Source: Bigelowiella natans CCMP2755 (lineage: Eukaryota > Cercozoa > Chlorarachniophyceae). Taken from it: a stretch of DNA of 64,000 nt. The DNA is taken from positions 78,160 through 142,159 of the forward strand of contig ADNK01000023.1 in NCBI GenBank assembly GCA_000320545.1, given 5' to 3'. Below, one piece after another: positions 38,560 through 50,795 of the stretch. The position numbers were made by a program, and so were the translations under genes. Below the pieces are notes generated by a model. The model was not told the origin of the DNA, made no database searches, and saw only the letters and a list, made by a program, of their open reading frames with translations. Numbering within the stretch: the first letter of the stretch is position 1; each line of letters opens with the position of its first letter.

Positions 38560-39637
38560 GCAAGGATTTTTGATAAGGATGCTAGAAGTGGCAGTACTGC
38601 TGCTGCTGGTGTTGTCTTGTAGCATACTATGACGCAAGGCTGAATATAGAATGATGTTTCGAACCTTGTTACTCTTCGGATAAAGTAGTCTGAAGTACGA
38701 TGATGGAAATTGACATAAACAACCATTTGAGTAGCATCCATACAGTGTTTTGTATGCGTGTGTGGGCCGATGTAAGATGTATGTTGGCGTGCCTACCGTA
38801 CGTGCATATTCCACAGGCACTCCTTCTCCAATGCAAGAAATGGTTGACGATCAATGTGCCGGAGGCCCGTCTCGTTGTGTGCAGTAGGTACCATATAGTC
38901 TCATATTATATATCATAATTGATACATACGTCGTTGAGTATTACGTGCATGAGCATGAATGGCATACTGAGCGGGGGGGGGGGGGTGAGTGGGAGAGTCG
39001 AACGTGGCGTAAGCATTGATACACCTTCTTCTGAGATGGCTAGCATCGTCATTGTCGCCTTCATCATCAGCGCTGTAGTTAAGTCATTATCAGCATCATC
39101 GTCGTTATCCTGAAACGCGCTCTGCACATTTTCGTCATGTTCGCCCTGTTGTTCTGCCTTTTGTGATGCTGGCTTCCTTCAGCACTGAGGATGCGTGCAA
39201 AAGAGTGAAGGAGGCAAGGGCGGGGGGCGATGCAGAAAAGAAGGGATCTGCTGCCGTGGGGACGCTGTATGTCATTCGAGAAAGAAAAATAAGAAGATGT
39301 GGTACAGTGATGGGCGAAGAATCGGAAGAACAGCAAGATGGATCATCATGAGACGGACCAAGCACTTACCTTTATTTATCATAACGCCAGACTCGCAAGT
39401 GACATAACCGGTATTCCAATTATAGACGAGCACATGGAAGATCGGGTACTGTCTATGCAGGATGATAGCACGAAAATATCCATGTTTCCACCATACTGAT
39501 GGTGTGTGTTTCAACCTCTGCATGAATCATCCTTCTATTGCAACGTCACGCATCAATCCATGGGGAAAACAGCATCGACTCAAATCCTGTGACTTCATCC
39601 GATAACTTGTTGCTGTTCCTCCCTCACCACACACACA

Positions 39638-39678
<41 letters not shown>

Positions 39679-39946
39679 ATGTGCACATTAGGCCTCTACG
39701 TCGAGATTCTTCGTCATCAGTCAAGTATGCGAGCCACCATCTGGTGAGGACAAGACGTTTGTTATCTTCAGCCTGAAAGACACGCAGGTGGGTTGGTATC
39801 TATCACACGCACCTATTACTACTACTACTGCTACTACTACTACTACTACTACTACAGAGTGTCTAAGGAGAGTGCGTATCAGAGTGTCTATGGATAGTTC
39901 GCATCCTTCTGCTGTCTGTCATCTTCCATCTGTTGGTGCGATGATC

Positions 39947-39984
<38 letters not shown>

Positions 39985-40520
39985 ATCACACAAAATAACC
40001 ACGCGGATAATCACCCAGGGAGCCTTGTTCCGCGCTCTGAAAATCATGAAAGAAGAAGAAATAAACCTGACGAACATCGAGAGTCGTCCGAGGTCAGAAC
40101 ATGATGCTCTATTTAACAACACAGCGCAGTCAATATATCTGAATTAGATGATTGTTACTTCTAGCGGGTCGAAAGCGTGGGACTACAATTTCTTTGTTCG
40201 TATGGATGGCCACGAGCAGGATAAGGTGCGGTCAACAACGAAAATGGTGTTACCTGATGATTGTGATGATTATCTTAAAAGAGGCAGAGAGGAAATGAAT
40301 CAATGGTTAGTAACTTGAGGAAGGTCTCCGTCTTCTCCCAGCATTTGTTGCCCAACATGTTGCGATGACGGAGAAGAGTCGAAGGATTGTGTGTTTCTAC
40401 CGATGCAATTCCAACCTTGTTACATGTGTGTAGGGAATTGCTGCGGCGTTGAACCGCCTGCGAAAGGTTTGCTCGTACGTTCGTGTGCTCGGATCTTACC
40501 CTGAGAATAAGGCCTCGTGA
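36313..40520 (+). CDS. P-protein: chorismate mutase-prephenate dehydratase-ACT
   Basis: Converts chorismate to prephenate and then to phenylpyruvate; phenylalanine synthesis. Seventeen exons: 36313-36627, 36699-36737, 36806-36892, 36966-37034, 37215-37258, 37492-37525, 37646-37771, 37942-37976, 38278-38344, 38464-38499, 38817-38887, 39183-39266, 39391-39445, 39692-39787, 40019-40092, 40165-40225, 40434-40520. The enzyme part is 402 residues if translation starts at 36484 (MASVGST). From ATG 36313 it gains 57 Arg/Ser-rich residues that may be a targeting presequence. Domains: chorismate mutase (LRKKIDECDRAIIKLLNDRM, VYRPAREK, PGPLTDTAVRAIYREVMS); dehydratase (GYLGPPASS, ISYGVIPIGNS, STSRFFVIS); ACT (KTFVIFSLKDT, GALFRALK, NLTNIESRP). 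The dehydratase TRF motif reads SRF. The order matches bacterial PheA. Confidence 0.93.
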
Positions 40521-41656
40521 GTAAAGAAGTTAACTTAACAGCCAATTATCATTATTATAGCTGTATCGATGAGGTATGCACGATGGTGATGTTCGGAGCT
40601 TTTGAGGAAGGATCGGAGTTTCTTTCTAGAATCTTGCTCGCCTATACGTATGAATGTGGAATATGTCGATTGACTCTTGATGAATTCCGCTAACAAAGCT
40701 GCTAAACTTTCGCCACGGCACACAACTACGGACAGGCTCATGTAATAATTGCTGTGCATTATGTGTAGCGCAGAGTGCGTACACATTATCTCTGCCTACT
40801 ACATACGGCTATCTTATGACTATAATACATGGCAACCATCATGCGTACATTATAGGGCTATCACAATCTTATGACTATCATGCGTGCATGAGACGGAGCT
40901 ACAAGGAATAAATTCTAATGTAACTATAACATATGTGTGTGTACGATACGTAGTATGTACCTTGTGCGTGTTTATGCTGTTGTCTAGTGTCGTTACAGGA
41001 TGATGCTCTCCTACATAGCATATGTATGCACATGCAATGCTAGAATGGCTACCATAGCTAGATAGCACATGCTAGCATGTCGCATCTGCACATGCTCTAC
41101 ATGTAGATGCTCAGCGGCAGATGCGTGCGAGCTAGACTAGTATGTACGTATCGTAGGCCTAGACTCTCCGATCAGGCTCGCTAACGCCGCGCCAACGAAC
41201 GTATCGTTGTATCGCTACAAATTTACCTCAGCGCATACACTGCATTTACGTACGATACTTCTGTACCAGCTCGATAGCTATAATACGACGACATGCATAT
41301 AATATCTGACAAATGGTTATATGCAACGAAGCATTGGTATAAGTAGTGGCCCTATCCTGCAGGCTGGTACATACATGCGCGTGGGGCGTGGGCACTGACA
41401 ATAGCATGCTACGCTGGCTAACTGTTAGCATTAGAGCACACATGGACACTGCATTTGAGATTATGCATCATGTGTAGCATCATTTTGGCACGCACATCGC
41501 ACAACGCGAGGCGGCGGCACGTACAGGCAGCATGTCACTTGCACGATTGTCCCATTCTTTTTTAGATTCTTAGAAAATGAAAAGGGTCACATCATCATAA
41601 ATATGTTGTAGTTGCTACTGTAAACCAGTACTTTTTGCTAAAAAAAGATACCTTCC
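40521..41656. other. Convergent spacer 5
   Basis: Between the P-protein and glycosyltransferase 3' ends. Dense short palindromes (CATGCTAGCATG, CTACATGTAGATG, TAGCTA) and an imperfect duplication of GGCTATC...TTATGACTAT near 40806 and 40855. No coding exon is seen. Confidence 0.6.
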
Positions 41657-44600
41657 TTAAGGTGATATACGCTGGAGCATGTGCACCTTCTTGATGCAGT
41701 CGTTACCACATTGGGCGACTTTCCCAAGCTTTTTGGCTCTTCTGACCTTTTTTGCGAACCGGCAGATCGCACCATCCACAGACTTACGAGCAAAGCTGGA
41801 AAACCCAGGATAGTCAGACTCCGAGTATGTTCCTTTTTTCCATTGGAGCAATTGATCATATTGCTCGCGGTCTTCGATCAAATCTGCGACTATACTTGCA
41901 ACATCTTGAGGCGATTCGAAGTTGTTTGCGTTGATCACACATTTCTGGCAGGGCACAAGGCTTTCAATGTTGTGTGGTCCACGATATATTGGGACAGAGC
42001 CAACTGCCAGTGCTTGAAAGACGCACTCGGAGACGAAGGCCTGCTCCTTCTGGTCATGGCAGAGTGTGAACATGTAGGGGCGCAAGTTTGCCATGCGGTT
42101 GACATGGTAGCCCATTCCTTTGCCTCCCAACCATGAAGTCATAAGATTTGTGTTTTTCCAGCAATCGCCTATCGAGTGTGTTCGATTGAAGGCCTTCACA
42201 AGACCAGAGACGAACTCCGAACGGTGCCCGTCCTTGCAGTTCTCATGTTCCATCACAGCCACGCCAGGGATCTTATCCACCCAAGCAAGAGGCTTTGGCT
42301 CGTGCAGGTTGTGCTTGATGGAGTCGCCGAGCGTTGCGTAGCTGTAGCGTGTGAAGGGGACATCAGCGTGCTTACCGGTGCCAAAGAAACTTCCCTTGAA
42401 ATTGTTCTTGAACCAAGGGTTGGCCTTTCCATCCATCTCGCATCCAAACCACTGCTGGCCTCGAGGCTTCTTCTCGTGCGTGGAAACGAGCTCAAAGGAG
42501 TTGAGGTGCGTATCGCTCAGGTCTGAGACGACAACTGCGTCCATCTTGCGGCTCATATTCCGATGGAGGGAGGAGTAGAATCTCATAGGAACGCCACAGC
42601 CAGAGAACTCGAGGAATGGTTCGACACGGAGGCCAAAGAAGTCCATTCCGCACGACTTATCGTCCCAGAGAAGCACATTGAGCGTTTTGTTGTGGAAAGA
42701 GTTCTTGGCCATAAGGCGTGCGAAAGTCTTAATGTGAGCATTCTGTAATTCCATGAAGCTGGCCTTCTTCGAAGCCTTCTTGTGCTTGATATCCTTCAGT
42801 ACTGCCTCTGCAGCCTGAGCTACAGACTGAGCGGCAAGTTGTTTCTTAGTTGGCTCTTCCCATGCAGATATGTTTAGGTATTTGTGCAGCTTATTGGACT
42901 TTTCCGGTTTCGAGATCTGGAACATTGTTTTGTTACCCTTGTGGTGCATCTTATGAGTCAAACCCTGTCCGAAGGAAAGAAATTCGGTGTCGTTCCGCCC
43001 GGCGCAGAAGAGGCTGTCGGTACGAGTGAGGTTCTCGACGAAACTTAGGTCTCGGGCATCAGGAAGACCCTCACGAACCAATGACATCGTCTGGCCTAGG
43101 CCTGCAGCCTTGAGCTGAGGCTTCTGTTTGCTAAATCGTTGGATGAACGAGTTTGCAGGATACCAGAATGCGTCGGTCTCATTACCAACGACGCCGAACA
43201 GCGAGTGCTTCTTCTTGACGATAGGAAGATTCTGCGGGCAGAGCTTTTGGGAGCCGCACAACTTCTTTGGATCAGGGACGGACGATCGCCACTCCTCTCC
43301 AAATATCTTATGCCAGCTAAGCTCCAGAACTTCTCCTCGTGTGAAAGAGTTGAATTCGACAGCGAGGTTTTTCTCACAACCTGGTAGAGCTTTAGGGTGT
43401 TTTGCGAGAAGCTCCGCACGCTTAGACTTTGAAAGTGCGCCCACAGCGCCAGCCGAATCATGACCCTCATCATCAGACCCAATGGAAAAGTCATACAGGC
43501 GGTCATAGAAGTTTTGGGAACGCTTTAAGATCCTCTCTTTCGACACCATGAACTGAGCGCAGCATGCGGTTGAAACGTCGATAATGCTGCGAGGAGTAAA
43601 CTCTTCAGGGCCGATGATCTGCGTCCAGAAAGTATGTAAGTCGCATACGTCATCGTACTCGAGGAAAGGGAAGTGAATCCCATTCAGTGAGGCGTACGGA
43701 TATGCATCTAGGGAAAGAGCACTTATCATTGGGACGAGATCCACTGAATGCTCAGATTTATGATCACCATGAACCATGAGAACTGAATCGGGAAGATTGT
43801 TGTAATTGAGTCCAATGAACTGCAAAAAGCTCGAGGCTTCGTTCCCTTTATTCACAACCACAGTTGAAGGATCTTTACCAACGTCATCGCCATTGCCTTT
43901 CTTTTCCATCACTAGGTAGCAATATGGCTGTTTCTCCAGCCAAGCAAGATTCTCTTGCCAGTGTGCAACTACAAGGACCGCAGTCTTCTCGCCCTTCATG
44001 TCCTTGGCTGGTTTCCCTTTCTGTTTGAGAATACGGTGTGCAGTGCATCGACGAGTGCACGATCCAGACTTGAGCGCACTAAGAAGGGCGCTCTTCGATC
44101 GGAGAACCAGTGGCTCGTCCTCGCATTTGTGTCCGACGTAGCAAGCAGACTGTTTGTCATCCAGGCTATTCTTGTTGAGGTCGAGGTCGACAATTGACAT
44201 ACCTGGAGCGTTCAATGTCTTCATCTGGCGATGGAAGTAGAGGGAAAACTCAGGTGCGAGCGACCATGACTTGACGAGCTTATCACATTTTGCCAAAAGA
44301 ACGGTTTGAATCATAATATGCTCTGTGATAGCCTTCTTTCCTTTGGCAGACGATTCATCCTTGACATAAAGTTCCGGCATCTTGACAATACGATTACCGA
44401 AGTGACCCATCATCTTATTGACAAAGCGGAAGTTTTCGCTGACAACGAGAGCTTTAGCCTTTGGTTCTGCTGAGAGAAACGACGTGAGATGATGCTCAAA
44501 CTGATGAATCGACTTTGGGCTGGACATGAACTTATCCGATCCAGAAACGTGAGCACAAACTGTGCGCTCATTGTCGGGAAAAAGTTCCATCTGCATACGC

Positions 44601-45520
44601 TCTGCTAGTTTCTCAGTTGCAGGATTCACTCTGATGTACTTGTCGATCAATGCCTGCGCGCGACCTCGTTGGCAGCCCAGCCAATTCTCGGTAGCAACGT
44701 CGCCCTTCAGGTTCTTTCCGTCGTCCATCTGGTAGGGTAACGACCTAATGGCGTCCTTGTGGAAATGAATGTTCTGGATGGTCTTCTGGGAAAACTCCCA
44801 GATGTCATCCTCAGGGATCTTCTTGTAGTTAACATTCGATATGGGTTCGTATACACGCTCCCAGAAGTTGGTTACGTTCCCGCCCTCATAACAGTCCGCA
44901 TGAAACATTGAGGACTCAGGCATGTAAACAAACGGTGCCTTGCTGCCTATCAGTTCGTGCTTTTCAGCGAAGAGAAGCTGGTTCAGCACGTAAAGCGTGT
45001 ATGCGAAGAACTCAGCGGAGTCATTCCAATCCTAGGTGAATGAAACGTGTAAGTAATTCTTGTAATGCCGAGAAACATCCATCATTTTGCGAACAAGATA
45101 CTAAATGTATATCACTAAATTTTGTGAAAGTACCATAATCGAACGGATTCGAAGGTGGCGTTTCCTTAAATTGGATCGCTTCGTCTTTGGGTCGTAAATT
45201 TTCTTGAATGGTTTCAAGTTATCATCATTAATGCTTTTCTTGTTCTGAGGTAGAGTTGGTTCAGGTAATGAGCTGGCTAGTTTATTACTCATTCTCTCAC
45301 TTATCCCAAATCGTCAAACAAGAATCATATGATATTTTATTATTACCTTGGTGAGCTCTAACACCTCACATCTCGTTTGCTCAGTACACGTCTGCTTTAA
45401 TCGTGGACAATGCTTCTTCCCATAATTATCAGATAGTTTTCCCCCAGTCACAGTGGGGGCTAAAGTTATGTGCCCAGCCTCAGCGATGAAAACCGCTAAT
45501 GCAACCCACAGGACTCGCAT
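41657..45520 (-). CDS. Secreted FUT8-like/DUF3431/GT10 fusion glycosyltransferase
   Basis: Predicted Golgi or secreted glycan enzyme, 1219 residues from three exons: 45347-45520 (signal peptide MRVLWVALAVFIAEAG), 45134-45244, and one exon of 3375 bp, 41657-45031. Residues about 120-375 resemble FUT8/GT23: YIRVNPATEKLAERM, then AHVSGSDKF where the family has HVRxTDK, ALVVSENFRFVNKM, and LLAKCDKLVKSWS. Residues about 443-610 resemble DUF3431: VLVVAHWQENLAWL, NKGNEASSFL, NYNNLPDSVLMVHGD, CCAQFMVSKERI. Residues about 880-1175 resemble the GT10 alpha-1,3-fucosyltransferase C-terminus: YMFTLCHDQKEQAFVSEC, ALAVGSVPIYRGPHNIESLV, ANNFESPQDVASIVADL, YDQLLQWK. The FUT8-type region lacks the sugar-nucleotide-binding Arg, so it may be inactive. 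No TM helix apart from the leader. The acceptor for exon 2 could also be about 40 bp upstream. Confidence 0.82.
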
Positions 45521-46400
45521 TGTTTTTTCGAGTATCCTTCTTCCCTGTGAGAGAAAATGGTTGATCCAAGGCGTGCTCAGGGGAGTGCTTAGGGCCTCAG
45601 GTTCTATCTAAGGGGTTACGAAGTTGTTATTCAACATAAGAATCTAGAAGGAAAACCGAAAAAACATGTCATCAGGTTGTGCGACATCTTCTCTACATTT
45701 GTCTCATAACATAAATTCACTTCAATTAGTCATAAAATCTATACGGGACTTGCTACTTAAGTTTGACATTTGCTAGCTACATCTCACATGGTAAATTCCA
45801 CTACCGTGGATTTTTTATCTCATTTTATGTCCAAACCTAGGAGAATTTTACAATAAGACATTTCATGCAAGCGGAAACTCCATCGAAATCCTAGATCTTA
45901 CCGTAAAACCATTAGTGTTTAAAAATTCAAAGAGTTTTATGTCGTAGATTCAAAATCTCATCCAATCCTTCACATTTTCTGATCATGGTGTTGTCTGACG
46001 GCATGGCGCGACAGGAATGTGGCATTTTCTCTCCTCGGCTGGCCCAAAAGCTGTAATAAATACATAGATGTTTTATCGATATCTGAGATTTTCAAATTTA
46101 GGATAATGTTTAACCGCCATGAGGTGGCTTTCAATAACAAAAGACTTTGTACGTATTTTTCCGGTCTAAATTTTGATCCAGATTTGTCGATGATGGTAAT
46201 CCAGATGAACATTGGAAGACTCCTGATTTTATAAGTCGCATTTGACTCAATGAGGGGATTTTAGGTTGGAGAAAAGCACCTTTGTCGCTCATAAAAAATG
46301 AATGTGGTTTTCGAAAAAACGACGTGACGACGCGATCGACTGAGAAAGCCTCATTGCCCTACATCAGCTACTACTTTCTCTGCATGCATCCACAGCACTT
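45521..46400. other. Divergent spacer between glycosyltransferase and HAD genes
   Basis: 880 bp, AT-rich, no long microsatellite, no coding exon recognised. Likely promoter region for both genes. Confidence 0.5.
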
Positions 46401-48847
46401 ATGCACTGGAACACGATGACACGGCGGGGACGAATCCCTCGTCTCCATCATATGGGTATTGCCACCACTGTTTGCGCTCTCCTCCACGCATACGATACTG
46501 CTACCTCTGCTGGAGCGACCAGGAAAGTCTGTCCAAGATCCAAATATTCGCATCGCTTTCTGTTTATTGGTATCCATGTTGCTGATGTTTTGAACGCACA
46601 TGTTTAATTAGCACCAGTCTCAATTGCAGCTGAAAAAGGCGGTCTCACGACACTTGGCGCATTCAGGTCACAGAGTGGATTTTCTGCATGTAGTCCAACG
46701 AATGGTATGTGATTGTCGACATCGATCCTAAATAGCTTCGGTTCCTTCAAGTACACGTTCAGCACCGAAACAGGTACTACTTTATACACAATCTCCTATC
46801 AGTGACCAAGTTGGTTATACGATGTGATAGTAGACCCCACCCACCTGCTCAGTCTATCGCAGCATTCGTTCTCGACTTCGATGGTACCCTAACGAAAGAG
46901 GACACGATATCAAAGATCACCTCTACACGGTAAGCTCTCTCGATGTTACCGTGATGTTTCCACAGAAGTGGTTCATACGCATGGATATCATTACCTAGCC
47001 GAAAGCTTCTCCCCACGAACAATGACTGCTTAGAATATGACGATAACCTTAAGACAGTGATCAAGGTCGAACACTACTTAAAACTTATAAGCATTCCCTG
47101 CTGTCGTAGCGTAAAAGTAATGCTTATTTTTGTTAGGAGTACCTCCGTGACCGTGAAGCAATCTCCAAAGCTTCATATTCTTCGATAGAAACACTTCTGG
47201 AAGCCTGTGCTGAGGCTGAGTTCCGGTGCGGGTGGTGTGCGTACGTTTAGCCGTTACTGGTGTTGTTTTCTGTCTATTATGTTCAAGTGAAGTAGATGCA
47301 GCCAAGCAAAGACGACTTTGATATAGCCGATTTTGAAAATGCCTTTTATCTTCCTCCACACCCCCATTGCAGTTCGTTAGAGCGAGTCGAGAGGTATGGA
47401 CTGCTAGGGGGTTTATCCCGTGATGACCTTCGATTTACAGGCAGCACCAGTGGTAATAATAGTAATAGTAGTAGTAGTAGTAGTATTTTATGGCTAAGTG
47501 TAGAGAGAAAGAGAAATTTTGCATTGATGACTTTGGAATGCTTAGTAGCGAATACTCCATGGATTTTCCAAAGAATCGAGCTGATTCTATATAACTTAAA
47601 CGCATATATTCTGCTCATATTGTATATCACCCTAACATCAGTCAAGCTGCAAGAAGGGGTAGAGGACTTTCTTGTTAAGGTAAACGAAGGATGGGAAAAT
47701 CTCTTCCCTCCATGGAGGGCTAGGAGGAGGTTGAGAGAGGTGGAAAGGCCAGCTATTTTTTGAGGATACGATGGTTAAATGGCCGAGGAGAAGAACATGA
47801 TCTCTAGAAGACGAATGACTTCACCGTGCGATAAGCAACGCTCTTTCTTGGGGAAAACAAGACATTAGGGGTTAATTCTCGACGTGTTCTCGATAAGAGT
47901 TTCATTTGTGTCAATTGCAGCACATCTTTAGCTGCGGTAGTGCTTTTCGGATTCTATAGTTGGGAAATTACTCCTTTTTTAATATCCTCCTCCTCCTGCT
48001 GCTGCTGCTGCTAGTACTACTTACTAATATATGCCTTTGCATACATATACCAGACTTCGCAACGGGGAATTCCCATACACATTTGCTCAGCAAACTGGAG
48101 CAAAGACCTGATAATAGGTGCGAAAAGAAGAAGAAGAAGAAGAAGAAGAAGAAGAAGGACACGGCACCGAAGCAAGAAAGCTAGATGGAACATCACGAAA
48201 TTACAATTTTTAGAGTGTTAGTAGTATTGTAGTGCATCGGAGCATTAACTTGCACGTTTGAACACAGACACAAAGTAGGCATCGTAATTCAGAGAGAGAA
48301 AGAAAGAGCGAGGGAGAGAGAGAGAGGGAGAGAGAGAGAGAGAGTGAGAGAGAGAGAGGAGGTAGATCGTGATTTCTACATGCAAATAATTCCCTGTGGT
48401 TTTGTATATTTATGCTACCCCTACCGACACAGGTGCCCTGCAGCATCTTACCGACGGAAAAGCAGTTAAGCTGGCAAATGTTGCCTCTTCAGATTTGGAA
48501 TTTGATGAGAGAGGTCGTCCATCGATGGTGTGACAGGAGGAGGCTCACACAGATTATGAGCGCCGTTGTTTTACTTTCTACCAAAATTCCACAGTTATTC
48601 AGCTACACTCCTCTCCTGCATCATCATCAAGTGATATGTGTTTTCGTCTAGGTTCCATGCTGAGCACGGGGAAAATCCGAAGGAACATTGTAGTACCACC
48701 CGATTTCACGACACGCAATTATTAATATCCTATACACAACACACACACAACCATACTGCATAAAATATATAGATACACCACATATGTGTCACAACGTGAC
48801 GGCATGCATGTGCGGCTTTCTAATCCTCCTTCTGGACCTATCAAAGC

Positions 48848-48889
<42 letters not shown>

Positions 48890-49055
48890 CAGGTTTCTGA
48901 AGCATTGCCTCCTTACTTGTACACACAGGTCACAGCGGATGATAAGAAGAAGTACCTAGAGGATATTCGCAAGACAACAAAATCCGTACTGAAGATATAT
49001 CCGTATATCCATATAATATATGCAATTACATATATTTAAAAATGAATAAAATATA

Positions 49056-49087
<32 letters not shown>

Positions 49088-49976
49088 GATATTTATATGT
49101 AAATATCATTCCAGAGCACCATAGAGCAATAACTGTGTTTTTGTTTTGAATACTACGAGTATATAATGCGGAATGACCGGTACCTAAATTAGCATGAGGT
49201 CTTGAATGTGCTACCTGCTTTTATGTTCTCGCCGCAGCCGTGCAGCAGTCCTACATATATCCAGAGACAATAGAAATATCATCATCAGCATCATCAGCAT
49301 CATTAGTATGATGATCATCAACCTCATCATCATAAATCCGTAAGTAGACGATATGTAGTCGCTGAAAGCCAATTCAAGTTGTAAAAACGGATGATAATAC
49401 GCTTTGTCGTTCGTTGCTGGTGTTCATGTTTTATAGGAAGGTCGCATTGTGTATATTGGAGATGGCCAGCCCGATGTGCTAGCGATGCTGAATGCAGGTC
49501 CCAACGGGCATTGTATGGGAATGGAAGCTGGAACATTCTATGGATATTTTACGCTTAGAATCGTTCCTAATCTTCATTTTCTTCGGCAGCCTGATACACA
49601 ATTTCGAAAGATCTCAAACGCTGCTTATTCTGATGAGTCTTGTCTGTCTTCCCAACGACGACAAGACGTTGGGATAATTGTAGGAGACGGAAGTTCTTTG
49701 CGGAAGACAGCTGAGATGGCTCGTGGCGTCCAGCTGTTGACTGCCTCCGCTCAGTGCGAATTTGATGGGCTCTTCGACGCGCTATCTTCAAGGTCATGAT
49801 GAGGATGAGAACGGCGGCGACGATGATGAGGAACATGATGAGTGGAACGTTGAAATATACATCTTTATGTCGTCACAGAGATGGAAATCACCGGTACGTT
49901 CTCGACGCGCAAAAGTATGGCGAAAGCGTTTATTCTCAGATTTCCGGTACGAAAACAACCCCAACAAGTGCTGGAT

Positions 49977-50022
<46 letters not shown>

Positions 50023-50208
50023 ATTTCTTATCGAATCGTTCATGTACGTCATTGCCTGCGTATTGATACCTTCTGTGTTGAATATTACTCGGATTAATTA
50101 ATCATAGGCGAAACATCGGTGGATGTTGCAGCTTCAGAGAAACGCACTTGGTCTCTAATATCGGATATGTGTTTCGGATCCCCCGGTCGTGCCGATACGA
50201 CGCAATAA
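46401..50208 (+). CDS. HAD phosphatase, TH2 thiamine-phosphate phosphatase-like
   Basis: Predicted Mg-dependent phosphatase; relatives in plants (TH2) dephosphorylate thiamine monophosphate. 403 residues, 15 exons all in phase: 46401-46569, 46630-46704, 46736-46773, 46853-46929, 46999-47065, 47137-47231, 47373-47452, 47642-47679, 48054-48117, 48433-48527, 48929-48985, 49437-49497, 49666-49792, 49879-49946, 50108-50208. HAD motifs: I, AFVLDFDGTLTKED; II, HICSANWSKDLI; III region, TADDKKKYLEDI; IV, VYIGDGQPDVLAML followed by DVGIIVGDGSSLRK. A Thr/Ser-rich, Arg-containing N-terminus of about 90 residues precedes the domain, with a hydrophobic stretch (MGIATTVCALLHAY); it may be an organelle-targeting leader (inference). 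Introns hold (GTA)n, (TA)n and (GA)n tracts. Confidence 0.87.
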
Positions 50209-50795
50209 ATTGACATTATCATATGTGAATATGTAGCTGCGTCGGTGACTTGAAATGGCCTTATAAATAATAACATAGTCTATCTCGACGCACTAGCGCT
50301 TATAGTCAATATCTTGCTTTCGCGACGCGTATAGTAGATATATGTGTGTCCTCGGTTGTGATGCGACTCCGCACAACATGCGAAGAGATGATGCTATATA
50401 CCATGTGCATTACATCTAGCTAGCTAGATGCGTGTGCACTGCGCTGCGCTGGTGCGGTGTAGCGACGCGCCAACAAGTATGTGATGCACGCTAGCACACA
50501 TATATAGTGCACAGCAGGGCCAGCTAATTGCGCACGGTTCATGCTTGCCTATGTCAGGCCCGGGTGTAGCTAGGTAGATCGAGCAGTTACACAACGCGCG
50601 CGCTGCGCTGCCACTGTTGTGTGCGTGTCTCATCGCCTACTTGCACGGCTGAGCATCGAAGTCACATATCATATGCATGTAATGCAGCTAACAACAGATG
50701 TGAGCAGTCACTAGATCCACATGAAACATGATTTGATCGTTTCGCTACAATGGGCGCTTAATGAACTTAGACTTGACACTTCTCTTTGTGTCCCC
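50209..50795. other. Convergent spacer 6
   Basis: Between the HAD-gene and REJ/GPS-gene 3' ends. Palindromic words (CTAGCTAGCTAG at about 50417, GCGCGCGC, ATATGCATGTAATGCA). No coding exon is seen. Confidence 0.6.

Noticed and set aside
43096-43506. Long open frames antisense to the glycosyltransferase exon (also 41681-42136, 43128-43463)
   Set aside because: They lie opposite a clearly coding exon, resemble no family and have no splice-consistent partners; they are shadows of the real frame.
47931-47947. Possible HAD-gene mini-exon HIFSC after TTGCAG
   Set aside because: Direct joining of 47679 to 48054 restores the conserved HAD motif II in phase; including the mini-exon breaks it.
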